Positions 1 to 7,335 of a DNA stretch of 8,038 bases are shown piece by piece. The position numbers were made by a program, and so were the translations under genes. The notes under the pieces were generated by a model that saw only the letters and a list, made by a program, of their open reading frames with translations, did not search any database and was not told where the DNA came from. The DNA comes from Burkholderiales bacterium (lineage in GTDB: Bacteria; Pseudomonadota; Gammaproteobacteria; Burkholderiales; UBA11063). The stretch lies in contig JAPJMP010000050.1 of assembly GCA_026461645.1 (NCBI GenBank), positions 1 through 8,038 on the forward strand, written 5' to 3'. Within the stretch, counting starts at the first letter, position 1; each line of letters opens with the position of its first letter.

Positions 1-1
1 G

Positions 2-1195
2 GATTTAGAATTACAATTAAACATAATAGGCAAAGGAGTAGATGAAATAATTCCGCAAGCCGAATTAATTGCCAAGCTGAAACAAAATAGACCATTAAGA
101 ATTAAAGCAGGCTTTGATCCAACTGCTCCTGATTTACATTTGGGGCATACTGTATTATTAACCAAAATGCGACAATTACAAGATCTTGGCCATGAGGTGT
201 CTTTTCTTATTGGTGATTTTACTGGTTTAATTGGAGATCCAACTGGAAAAAATGTTACTCGACCACCTTTAAGTGTAGAGCAAGTGCAGCAGAATGCTGA
301 TACTTATGCCACACAAGTATTTAAAATTTTGGATAAAAGTAAAACTAAAATTTGCTTTAATTCCAAATGGTTAAATGAATTAGGTTCAACCGGATTGCTT
401 AAATTAGCCGCAGCGCAGACGGTAGCGCGAATTTTAGAGCGAGATGATTTCTCCAAAAGATATAAAGAAAATAAACCAATAGCAATTCATGAATTATTAT
501 ATCCATTGCTGCAAGGTTATGATTCTGTGGCAATGAATACTGATATTGAATTAGGCGGAACTGATCAAAAATTTAATTTATTAATGGGGCGCGAATTACA
601 AAAAGTTTATGCCAAAGAACAACAGGTGATTATATTAATGCCGCTTTTAGAGGGTTTAGATGGTATAAATAAAATGTCAAAATCATTAGGTAATTATATT
701 GGTATAAATGAGTCACCAAATGAAATTTTTGGAAAGATCATGAGTATTAATGATGAATTAATGTGGCGCTTTTTTGATTTAGTGTCACTTAAAACCAGTG
801 AAGAGATTAAAAAATTAAAACAAGAGGTTGCTAACGGTGCTAATCCAAGAGATATAAAAGTTATCTTAGCGCTTGAGATTGTTACGCGTTATCATTCATT
901 AGCATTAGCCAACCTGGCAAAAGATGATTTTGAAACGAGATTTAAGAAAAATGAAATTCCAGAAGATTTACCAGAAATAAATCTAAGTATTAATCAACAA
1001 GCAATTGCAATTGGTCAGGTGTTAAAAATGGCTAATTTAGTTAGTTCAACTTCTGAGGCGATGCGAATGATTGATCAGGAGGCAGTCAGAATTAATGGAG
1101 ACAAAATATCAAATAAAGGGTTAACACTAAGTCAAAATAATACTTATATAATTCAAGTGGGTAAACGTAAATTTGCGAAAATAACAATTAGTTAA
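2..1195 (+). CDS. tyrS: Tyrosyl-tRNA synthetase (TyrRS), 5' end missing
   Basis: Cytoplasmic class I aminoacyl-tRNA synthetase that charges tRNA-Tyr with tyrosine using ATP. The frame is open from base 2, so 397 residues are visible. The family is usually about 400 residues, so probably only a handful of N-terminal residues lie outside the window. The class I HIGH motif appears as HLGH at visible residues 46-49 (bases 137-148), preceded by [15 protein letters not shown] tyrosine-pocket motif is at about 185-189 and KMSKS at 224-228 (bases 671-685). An S4-type RNA-binding domain fills about residues 336-391. The pattern [13 protein letters not shown] fits the TyrRS subtype common in beta- and gammaproteobacteria (TyrZ-like). 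The TTG at 140 is the leucine of HLGH and not a start codon; starting there would cut the active site. folD follows after 28 bases. Confidence 0.96.
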   Translation, partial: DLELQLNIIGKGVDEIIPQAELIAKLKQNRPLRIKAGFDPTAPDLHLGHTVLLTKMRQLQDLGHEVSFLIGDFTGLIGDPTGKNVTRPPLSVEQVQQNADTYATQVFKILDKSKTKICFNSKWLNELGSTGLLKLAAAQTVARILERDDFSKRYKENKPIAIHELLYPLLQGYDSVAMNTDIELGGTDQKFNLLMGRELQKVYAKEQQVIILMPLLEGLDGINKMSKSLGNYIGINESPNEIFGKIMSINDELMWRFFDLVSLKTSEEIKKLKQEVANGANPRDIKVILALEIVTRYHSLALANLAKDDFETRFKKNEIPEDLPEINLSINQQAIAIGQVLKMANLVSSTSEAMRMIDQEAVRINGDKISNKGLTLSQNNTYIIQVGKRKFAKITIS

Positions 1196-1212
1196 GCTAT
1201 ACAATTAAAAAT

Positions 1213-1218
1213 AAGAGG
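1213..1218 (+). promoter_or_regulatory. Shine-Dalgarno sequence of folD
   Basis: AAGAGG lies five bases before the folD ATG at 1224, a good match to the anti-Shine-Dalgarno core at normal spacing. It supports that start, as does an in-frame TAA at 1212-1214 that excludes an earlier one. It is the only convincing ribosome binding site ahead of a gene in this window. Confidence 0.75.
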
Positions 1219-1223
1219 TTACA

Positions 1224-2075
1224 ATGCAAGAAAAATTAATTTCGGGTGTTACTTTAGCACAAACAATTTTAACCCAAGTGGCAAAGGAGGTTGCTGCATT
1301 AGGAGCTAAGCGCAAACCGGCCTTAGCGGTTATTTTAGTTGGAAATGATTCAGCTTCAATTATTTATGTAAAAAATAAGAAGGCAGCTTGTGCTGCAGTT
1401 GGTATTACTTCGCATGAATTTGTTTTAGATGCAACAAGTTCGGAACAAGATGTGATTAATTTAGTTGAGCAACTCAATGCAAATTCTGCAATAGATGGAA
1501 TTTTAGTTCAATTACCGCTACCTAAACATTTAAATAGTAGTATTGTGATCGATCATATTAGTCCAGACAAAGATGTTGATGGTTTTCATCGGTATAATAT
1601 TGGCTCCCTGGCTATAAATTCACCTAGACTGTGCCCATGTACCCCTCATGGTATAATGTATATGCTAGATAGTTTAAAGGTTAATTACTTCGGACAGCAT
1701 GCGGTAATTCTTGGAACATCAAACATTGTTGGTAGACCAATGGCCTTGGAGTTAATTAATCGTGGAGCAACGGTTACAATGTGCAATAGTAAAACGCGAA
1801 ACACTATGCAAACAACCTCCACTGCTGATATTCTAATTGCAGCAACGGGTAGAGCTAAATTGGTTAAACGTGATTGGGTGAAAGCAAATGCAATTGTGAT
1901 TGATGTTGGAATGAATCGTGATGCAAATGGACAATTGTGTGGGGATGTTGATTTAAATGATATAATAGATAAAGTGGCTTATATTTCTCCAGTGCCAGGT
2001 GGTGTGGGAAAAATGACTATAGCGATGTTAATTCGAAACACCCTTTTATGCTACAATATAAATTTAAACAAATAA
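1224..2075 (+). CDS. folD: Bifunctional methylene-THF dehydrogenase / methenyl-THF cyclohydrolase
   Basis: Cytoplasmic FolD interconverts 5,10-methylene-, 5,10-methenyl- and 10-formyl-tetrahydrofolate with NADP(H), feeding purine and formyl-Met-tRNA synthesis. The length of 283 residues is normal for the family. The N-terminal catalytic domain shows the YxxxK motif at Y48-K52 (the lysine is the catalytic position), DGILVQLPLP at 91-100 and PDKDVDGFH at 114-122. The Rossmann NADP-binding part shows GTSNIVGRP at 164-172, and the C-terminal signature PVPGGVG is at 256-262. Two signature positions differ from the forms I know: K263 where GGVGPMT normally has proline, and R123 where GFHPYN normally has proline. 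The catalytic residues are intact, so an active enzyme is expected. The start is set by AAGAGG at 1213-1218. rnr follows after 21 bases. Confidence 0.97.
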   Translation: MQEKLISGVTLAQTILTQVAKEVAALGAKRKPALAVILVGNDSASIIYVKNKKAACAAVGITSHEFVLDATSSEQDVINLVEQLNANSAIDGILVQLPLPKHLNSSIVIDHISPDKDVDGFHRYNIGSLAINSPRLCPCTPHGIMYMLDSLKVNYFGQHAVILGTSNIVGRPMALELINRGATVTMCNSKTRNTMQTTSTADILIAATGRAKLVKRDWVKANAIVIDVGMNRDANGQLCGDVDLNDIIDKVAYISPVPGGVGKMTIAMLIRNTLLCYNINLNK

Positions 2076-2096
2076 GAAATTTTATAAAATAAAAAT

Positions 2097-4013
2097 ATGA
2101 ATCAAGACAAGCAAAATTTACAACATAGTTGTATTTATTATAAAAATAACAATGGTATGGGTGGTTTTGCTATCGATAAAAAAACAAAAAGCAAAATAAA
2201 AGTTTTAGAAGCAAATGAAAATTTTGCTTTAGAGCATGATGAGGTGCTAGTAATTGAGGATGCTGAATATTCAGGAGTTAGATATGGCACAATCAGTGAA
2301 ATTACGCAGCATAATACTCAATCATTGTCTGGCACAGTGCAAAACTATAAGGATAAATTATTATTAAAGGTTACCAACCCTAAATTTGGAAATTATTTAG
2401 TTTATTTAACTTCTAATTTAAAAAAAATAGAACGGGATGTTATATATAATTGCACTATTACAGCTTTTCCTGGGCCCAATAAACCCTATTTTGAAGTAGA
2501 GCTAGTTAATACTGTTGGTGCTATTTCTGAAGATGAGCAATTTATTCAAAAAGTTCTGAAGGAAGCCAACTTGCCACTTGAGTTTCCAGCTTCAGTTATA
2601 AATTTTACGCAACAAATAAAAGAAAATATTGATACTCATGATTTAATTAATCGAGTAGATTTAAGACATTTACCCTTTGTAACAATTGATGGTAAAGATG
2701 CTAAGGACTTTGATGATGCAGTGTACTGTGATCACGAACATGGAATATTTGAACTTTATGTTGCTATTGCTGATGTAGCGCATTATGTTCCTGATAATTC
2801 GGTACTAGATCAAGAAGCTAAATTACGTGGTAATTCAGTCTATTTACCTAAAATGGTGATACCGATGCTACCAGAAAAATTATCTAATGGCTTATGCTCT
2901 TTAAATCCACACGTAGATCGTTTAGTTATTTGCTGTCAAATGTCAATTAATTCAGCTGGTGATATTCTTAAGTATGATGTATATAATGCAGTTATTCATT
3001 CTGCAGCTAGATTAACTTACATAAAAGTACAAGAGTGGATTGATGAATTTAGCTTATGTCCACCCGAACTAATTAATAGCATAACACAACTATATTTAGC
3101 CTATCAAGCATTATTATTAAGTAGAGAGGCGCGTGGTGCTATTGATTTTGACACTATTGAACCAATGTTTATTTTCGATAGCAATGGCATTGTTAATGAA
3201 TTACAACCACGAGTTCGCACAGAGTCGCATAAGTTAATTGAAGAATGTATGTTAGCGGCTAATGTTTGTGTTGCTGATTATTTAATCAAGAATAAGCAAA
3301 TGAGTTTATTTAGAATACATGGCAAACCAAGTATTGAAAAATTTGCTGAATTAAAAAACTTTCTAAACTCTTTAGCGGTAAAGTTTGACGTAAAATATGA
3401 GCAATTAACTCCATATGAATATGCTAAACTATTAAAAGATAATCATGAAAATCCAAAATTTGCTGCTATTCAGCAAGCAGTTTTAAAATCTATGCAATTG
3501 GCTATTTATAGCACTAATAATATTGGTCACTTTGGCTTAAGTTATAATCGCTACTTGCATTTTACTTCACCGATTAGAAGATATCCAGATTTAGTCGTGC
3601 ATAGAGCAATAAAAGCTGTGCTTAATAAAAATGCTAAGGATTTGGATAATGAGTTAGCAGAAATTGGAGAACATACATCATTTACAGAACGACGTGCAGA
3701 AGATATTGAGCGCAAAATAACTGCTTTTTATAAATGTCAATATGCAAAAAGTCATATTGGTAATGAATATACAGGTTTAATTACTACGGTAGTAAATTTT
3801 GGAGTATTTGTGTATATTCCAAATTTAATGCTAGATGGATTAATTCACGTAACTGAATTAGGGCAAGATTATTATATTTATGATGAGAAATCACAAGTAT
3901 TGGTAGGGAAAAAAACAGGATTTAGGTACTTCTCAGGTCAAGAATTAAATGTACAAATCGCACGGGTTGATATGGCAAAATTATTTATTGACTTAAAACT
4001 TGTAGTAAAATAA
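2097..4013 (+). CDS. rnr: Ribonuclease R, short form without N-terminal HTH domain and basic tail
   Basis: Processive 3'-5' exoribonuclease of the RNase II/R family that degrades structured RNA. In order: cold-shock-like RNA-binding domains at about residues 14-72 and 77-140, an RNB catalytic domain at about 185-510, and an S1 domain at about 558-636. The catalytic aspartate cluster is visible in VTIDGKDAKDFDDA (D198, D204, D206, D207), along with IEECMLAAN at 381-389 and HFTSPIRRYPDL at 488-499. Similarity is clearly to RNase R (RVDLRHLP, VIPMLPEKLSNGLCSLNP) rather than RNase II. At 638 residues it is much shorter than E. coli RNase R (813): the N-terminal helix-turn-helix region and the lysine-rich C-terminal tail are absent. 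The start cannot be further upstream because an in-frame TAA lies at 2085-2087. No Shine-Dalgarno sequence is visible before the ATG. Confidence 0.93.
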   Translation: MNQDKQNLQHSCIYYKNNNGMGGFAIDKKTKSKIKVLEANENFALEHDEVLVIEDAEYSGVRYGTISEITQHNTQSLSGTVQNYKDKLLLKVTNPKFGNYLVYLTSNLKKIERDVIYNCTITAFPGPNKPYFEVELVNTVGAISEDEQFIQKVLKEANLPLEFPASVINFTQQIKENIDTHDLINRVDLRHLPFVTIDGKDAKDFDDAVYCDHEHGIFELYVAIADVAHYVPDNSVLDQEAKLRGNSVYLPKMVIPMLPEKLSNGLCSLNPHVDRLVICCQMSINSAGDILKYDVYNAVIHSAARLTYIKVQEWIDEFSLCPPELINSITQLYLAYQALLLSREARGAIDFDTIEPMFIFDSNGIVNELQPRVRTESHKLIEECMLAANVCVADYLIKNKQMSLFRIHGKPSIEKFAELKNFLNSLAVKFDVKYEQLTPYEYAKLLKDNHENPKFAAIQQAVLKSMQLAIYSTNNIGHFGLSYNRYLHFTSPIRRYPDLVVHRAIKAVLNKNAKDLDNELAEIGEHTSFTERRAEDIERKITAFYKCQYAKSHIGNEYTGLITTVVNFGVFVYIPNLMLDGLIHVTELGQDYYIYDEKSQVLVGKKTGFRYFSGQELNVQIARVDMAKLFIDLKLVVK

Positions 4014-4038
4014 CTAATTATTTTATTTTGGAATAGAC

Positions 4039-5880
4039 ATGTTTAATATTATTGAAAAAAATCAAAAATTTGCAAAAGGTATAATGATTGCAGTTGCAGC
4101 AGCTTTTGTGTTATGGGGTGTTGGTGGTTATATTAGTGGATCATCAGATGATGGTTCTATTGCCAAAGTTGGTAATTTAAAGATATACAGTCAAGATATT
4201 GACAATGCTATGCAACAAAATCCGCAGAATACAGATAAAATGCAGGTGCTGTTAGGACTAATTAATCGAGATCTTTTACTTGATAACATTAATTTATATA
4301 ATATGACAGCAACGCAAAACCAACTGCAACAACAAATTGCTGCAATTAAAATCTTTCAGGACCAAAATGGGAATTTTGATATAAACAAATATAAAGAATT
4401 TTTAGAACAAAAAGTAATGACTGCGGAGCAATTTCAAAAAGATATGCAACAACAGATAGTAATTAATCAATTTGCAACATTATTTACCACTTCATTTTTA
4501 TCTTCAAATGCATTTAACCTTGCTTTTGCTAAATTGTTAAGTCGAGAAAGAACTATTGCAACTTATACTATAAGTCCTAATCAATTTTTTTCGCAAATTA
4601 ATCCTACACAAGATCAGGTTAATCAATATTATCAACAAAACTTGAGCAAATTTACTTTGCCTGAAAGAGTTAAACTTTCGTATATTCAAGTAGATGCAGC
4701 AACCATAGCTCCAACGATTAAAATTAGTCAGCAGCAATTAGATCAGTACATTAAACAGCATCAAGCAAATTTTGCTAATATTCAAGTAGATGCTTCACAT
4801 ATTTTATTTGTAGTGCCAGATAATGCCACCGCACAGCAAAAAGCTAAAATTAAAGCGCAAGCAGAGGCTATATTGCTTAAGGTTAAAGCCAACCCTAAAA
4901 ATTTTGCTAAATTTGCTAGTCAATATTCGCAAGATCCTGGTTCAGCCTCTAATGGTGGTGATTTAGGTTTCTTTGGTAAAGGGGTAATGGCAAAGCCATT
5001 TGAAACTGCAGCTTTTAGTTTAAAACCTGGCCAAATTAGTAATTTAGTTGAAACTAAATTTGGTTATCATATTATCAAACTAAATGCAATAAATCAGCAA
5101 TCTGCTCAGGAAGTTGAAGCCATGGCGCAACGACAATTACAACAACAACAAGCTACTCTTGAATTACAAAAGGTGGTAGACAAATTAAATAATTTAACTT
5201 ATAATAATCCAAAGAGTTTAACTGTGGCGGCAAAAGAGTTAAATTTACCGATTCAAAATAGTAATTCTTGGGTTGAAAAAGGTGTACAAACGGGAATTTT
5301 TTCTGTAGCGGCAGCGCAAAAGGCAATTTTTAATAATGATACAATTAATGGCGGTAATAATTCCGAAGTTGTTGATTTAGGTAATAACTCATATGCAGTT
5401 TTCCATGTTAATGCGCATGAAATGCAAACTATTCAACCTTTAAATGATAGTTTAAAAACTCAAATCATAACAATACTTAAAGCTAGTATGGCAGCAAACT
5501 TGGTGAATAAAGAAGGTCAAGATAAATTATCCATGTTACGTAATGGGAATAAAATGAATCTTAAGTTTTCCGCTCCATTAAATGTTGGTCTTTTAAGTCA
5601 AAATCCATCGATTGATTTAAATAACATTAAACAAATCTTTACTACAAATTTAAGTAAGCTTCCTGCTTATACTGGTGGTTTGGATGCTAATAACAATTTC
5701 GTTATTTATAAAATCTTGGGTGAGACGATTAATTCTAAATTAGATGCACAGAATCAAGAAGTGGTGAAACAATTAAACAATTCAGATCAGGACTTAATAT
5801 TTTCAGCATATCTTAATGGGTTAAGAAATAATTTTGAAGTTAATTATAAAGTTGATCGTTTAAATTTGCAAAGTAAATAA
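4039..5880 (+). CDS. ppiD: PpiD-like membrane-anchored periplasmic foldase (SurA_N plus parvulin domain)
   Basis: Predicted inner-membrane-anchored chaperone / peptidyl-prolyl isomerase acting on secreted proteins as they leave the Sec translocon. At 613 residues it is close to E. coli PpiD (about 623). A short cytoplasmic N-terminus (MFNIIEKNQKFAK) precedes one membrane helix at about residues 14-32, with the rest periplasmic. A SurA_N-like region at about 40-240 is followed by a parvulin domain at about 250-350 and a C-terminal chaperone-like region. The parvulin domain keeps the paired histidines H254 (in ASHIL) and H344 (in FGYHIIKL), the NGGDLGFFGKG stretch at 305-315, and M317 and F321 of the proline pocket. 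The protein is rich in glutamine and asparagine. An in-frame TAA at 4015-4017 excludes an earlier start, and only a weak GGA at 4030-4032 could serve as ribosome binding site. tldD starts three bases after the stop. The symbol rests on architecture and length; a SurA/PrsA-type name is less likely because of the membrane anchor. Confidence 0.87.
   Translation: MFNIIEKNQKFAKGIMIAVAAAFVLWGVGGYISGSSDDGSIAKVGNLKIYSQDIDNAMQQNPQNTDKMQVLLGLINRDLLLDNINLYNMTATQNQLQQQIAAIKIFQDQNGNFDINKYKEFLEQKVMTAEQFQKDMQQQIVINQFATLFTTSFLSSNAFNLAFAKLLSRERTIATYTISPNQFFSQINPTQDQVNQYYQQNLSKFTLPERVKLSYIQVDAATIAPTIKISQQQLDQYIKQHQANFANIQVDASHILFVVPDNATAQQKAKIKAQAEAILLKVKANPKNFAKFASQYSQDPGSASNGGDLGFFGKGVMAKPFETAAFSLKPGQISNLVETKFGYHIIKLNAINQQSAQEVEAMAQRQLQQQQATLELQKVVDKLNNLTYNNPKSLTVAAKELNLPIQNSNSWVEKGVQTGIFSVAAAQKAIFNNDTINGGNNSEVVDLGNNSYAVFHVNAHEMQTIQPLNDSLKTQIITILKASMAANLVNKEGQDKLSMLRNGNKMNLKFSAPLNVGLLSQNPSIDLNNIKQIFTTNLSKLPAYTGGLDANNNFVIYKILGETINSKLDAQNQEVVKQLNNSDQDLIFSAYLNGLRNNFEVNYKVDRLNLQSK
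4682..4793 (+). repeat. 16-base direct repeat inside ppiD, 96 bases apart
   Basis: The 16-mer atattcaagtagatgc occurs at 4682-4697 and again at 4778-4793. The 96-base offset is a multiple of three, and both copies are read in the same frame as IQVDA (residues 216-220 and 248-252). Exchange between the copies would remove or add exactly 32 codons just before the parvulin domain without breaking the frame. The identity is seen directly; any functional or evolutionary meaning is inference. Confidence 0.8.
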
Positions 5881-5883
5881 TTT

Positions 5884-7311
5884 ATGCAGCTTAAACAAGT
5901 TGAACAAAGTATATTGGTACCAAATGAATTAGATTTTAATTTCTTGCAGCAAATGTTGCAAAAATTATCTAATAAAAAGGTTGACTTTTGTGATTTATAT
6001 TTGCAAGTTACTGCTAGTGAAACGTTCTCTTTGGATGAAGGGATTATTAAAGGTGGAGGTTTTGGTATCGATCAAGGAATTGGTATTCGGGCCATATGTG
6101 GTGAAAAAACTTTTCTTTCCTACTCTAACTCTTTAGGTGCTAAAACCATTAGCTCTTTAGTTGAGAATATATTTATTGAACCAGTGCAGCAAATAAAGAG
6201 CCAGCCACCTTTAGTTACTAAAGCTGAGCATCTGCTTTATAGCGCAAATAGTCCAATTAAGGCCAACACCTCAATTGAAAAAATAGAACTTTTAAATAAA
6301 ATAAACGCATTTGCTCGAGCTATGCCATATGTACAAAATGTTATATCGAGCTTAAGCATAGAATATGATCAGGTCTGCATAGTAAGTAGCAAAAATGGTC
6401 AAATTGCAGATATTCGCCCTTTAGTGCATTTGAGTGCAACGGTAGTAATTAATAAAGATGGAAAAAATGAAAAAGGCTATGGAGGAGTTGGCGGTAGATA
6501 TTTAATAAGTGAATTTACTGATGCTGTTATTAAAAAGCTGGTGCTAGATAGTTATGATCAAGCGTTATTAAAAACCGAGGCTGTTGCTGGACCATCTGGA
6601 CAAATGCCAGTTGTTCTTGGTAATGCATGGGCTGGAGTTATTTTACATGAAGCAGTTGGCCACGGACTTGAAGGCGATTTTAATCGCAAAGGAAGTTCAG
6701 CTTTTTCTAATAAAATCGGACAAAAAGTAGCAAGTGATGGCGTAACTATAGTTGATGAGGGCTGTATTGCCAATCGACGTGGTTCATTAAATGTTGATGA
6801 TGAAGGCAATGCTACGCAAAGAACGGTATTAATTGAAAATGGTATTTTACGTGGTTATATGTTTGATGAATTAAATGCCAATTTGATGGGAACAAAATCA
6901 ACGGGTAACGGGCGTAGAGAATCATTTAATTGCATTCCTATGCCAAGAATGACAAATACTTATATGTTAAATGGTCAATATACTCATGATGAAATTATCG
7001 CCTCAATTGATAATGGCCTGTATGCTGAGAATTTTAGTGGTGGACAGGTAGATATTACTTCAGGACAATTTGTTTTTAATGCCAATGTGGCTTGGGTAAT
7101 TAAAAATGGAAAATTATCTTATCCAGTTAAAGGCTGTGCTTTGGTTGGTAATGGTCCTGAATGTCTCAAATATGTATCAATGATTGGTAATAATAGTCAA
7201 TTAGACTCTGGGGTTGGTACTTGTGGTAAGAGTGGGCAAAATATTCCAGTCGGAGTAGGACAACCAACGATTAGAGTTGATAGTGGATTAGTTGTAGGCG
7301 GTGGCACTTAA
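5884..7311 (+). CDS. tldD: Metalloprotease TldD
   Basis: Cytoplasmic zinc metalloprotease subunit. In E. coli TldD pairs with TldE (PmbA) to cleave unfolded peptides, including the microcin B17 leader and the antitoxin CcdA. The length of 475 residues matches the family (about 480). The HExxxH metal-binding motif is HEAVGH at H255-H260, within a typical GVILHEAVGHGLEGD context. The C-terminal cysteine expected as a further metal ligand is probably C447, in GTCGKSGQNIPVGVGQP. DEGNATQRT near 306-313 and GRRESF at 343-348 are also typical. The ppiD stop codon at 5878-5880 is in the same frame, with only TTT between, so ATG 5884 is the earliest possible start. No Shine-Dalgarno sequence is visible, so translation may depend on ribosomes finishing ppiD. 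No tldE/pmbA lies within the window. Confidence 0.96.
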   Translation: MQLKQVEQSILVPNELDFNFLQQMLQKLSNKKVDFCDLYLQVTASETFSLDEGIIKGGGFGIDQGIGIRAICGEKTFLSYSNSLGAKTISSLVENIFIEPVQQIKSQPPLVTKAEHLLYSANSPIKANTSIEKIELLNKINAFARAMPYVQNVISSLSIEYDQVCIVSSKNGQIADIRPLVHLSATVVINKDGKNEKGYGGVGGRYLISEFTDAVIKKLVLDSYDQALLKTEAVAGPSGQMPVVLGNAWAGVILHEAVGHGLEGDFNRKGSSAFSNKIGQKVASDGVTIVDEGCIANRRGSLNVDDEGNATQRTVLIENGILRGYMFDELNANLMGTKSTGNGRRESFNCIPMPRMTNTYMLNGQYTHDEIIASIDNGLYAENFSGGQVDITSGQFVFNANVAWVIKNGKLSYPVKGCALVGNGPECLKYVSMIGNNSQLDSGVGTCGKSGQNIPVGVGQPTIRVDSGLVVGGGT

Positions 7312-7335
7312 TTAAACTTTATAGTTAGATAATAA

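Noticed and set aside
32..50. AAAGGAG at 32-38 followed by ATG at 42-44, resembling a gene start
   Set aside because: The ATG is out of the tyrS frame and reads Met-Lys-stop. The bases encode GKGVDE in the conserved TyrRS N-terminus.
1173..1205. Possible folD promoter: TTGCGA (1173-1178) with TATACA (1198-1203) or TACAAT (1200-1205)
   Set aside because: The -35 match is 4 of 6 and the spacers are 19 or 21 bases. Such matches are frequent by chance in AT-rich sequence, and the -35 lies inside the tyrS coding end.
2076..2096. Terminator or hairpin between folD and rnr
   Set aside because: The gap is A/T-only apart from one G and has no inverted repeat able to form a stable stem. The other gaps likewise show none.
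4537..4737. 66-codon open frame on the reverse strand inside ppiD
   Set aside because: It lies wholly within a well-supported gene, has no recognisable domain or ribosome binding site, and its composition is what the complement of this coding sequence would give.
6558..6809. 83-codon open frame on the reverse strand inside tldD
   Set aside because: It overlaps the conserved HEAVGH metalloprotease region on the opposite strand and has no family resemblance; it is a shadow of tldD.
7328..7333. GATAAT as a -10 box for the permease gene
   Set aside because: Transcription would begin at or after the ATG at 7336, and no matching -35 is seen at normal spacing.
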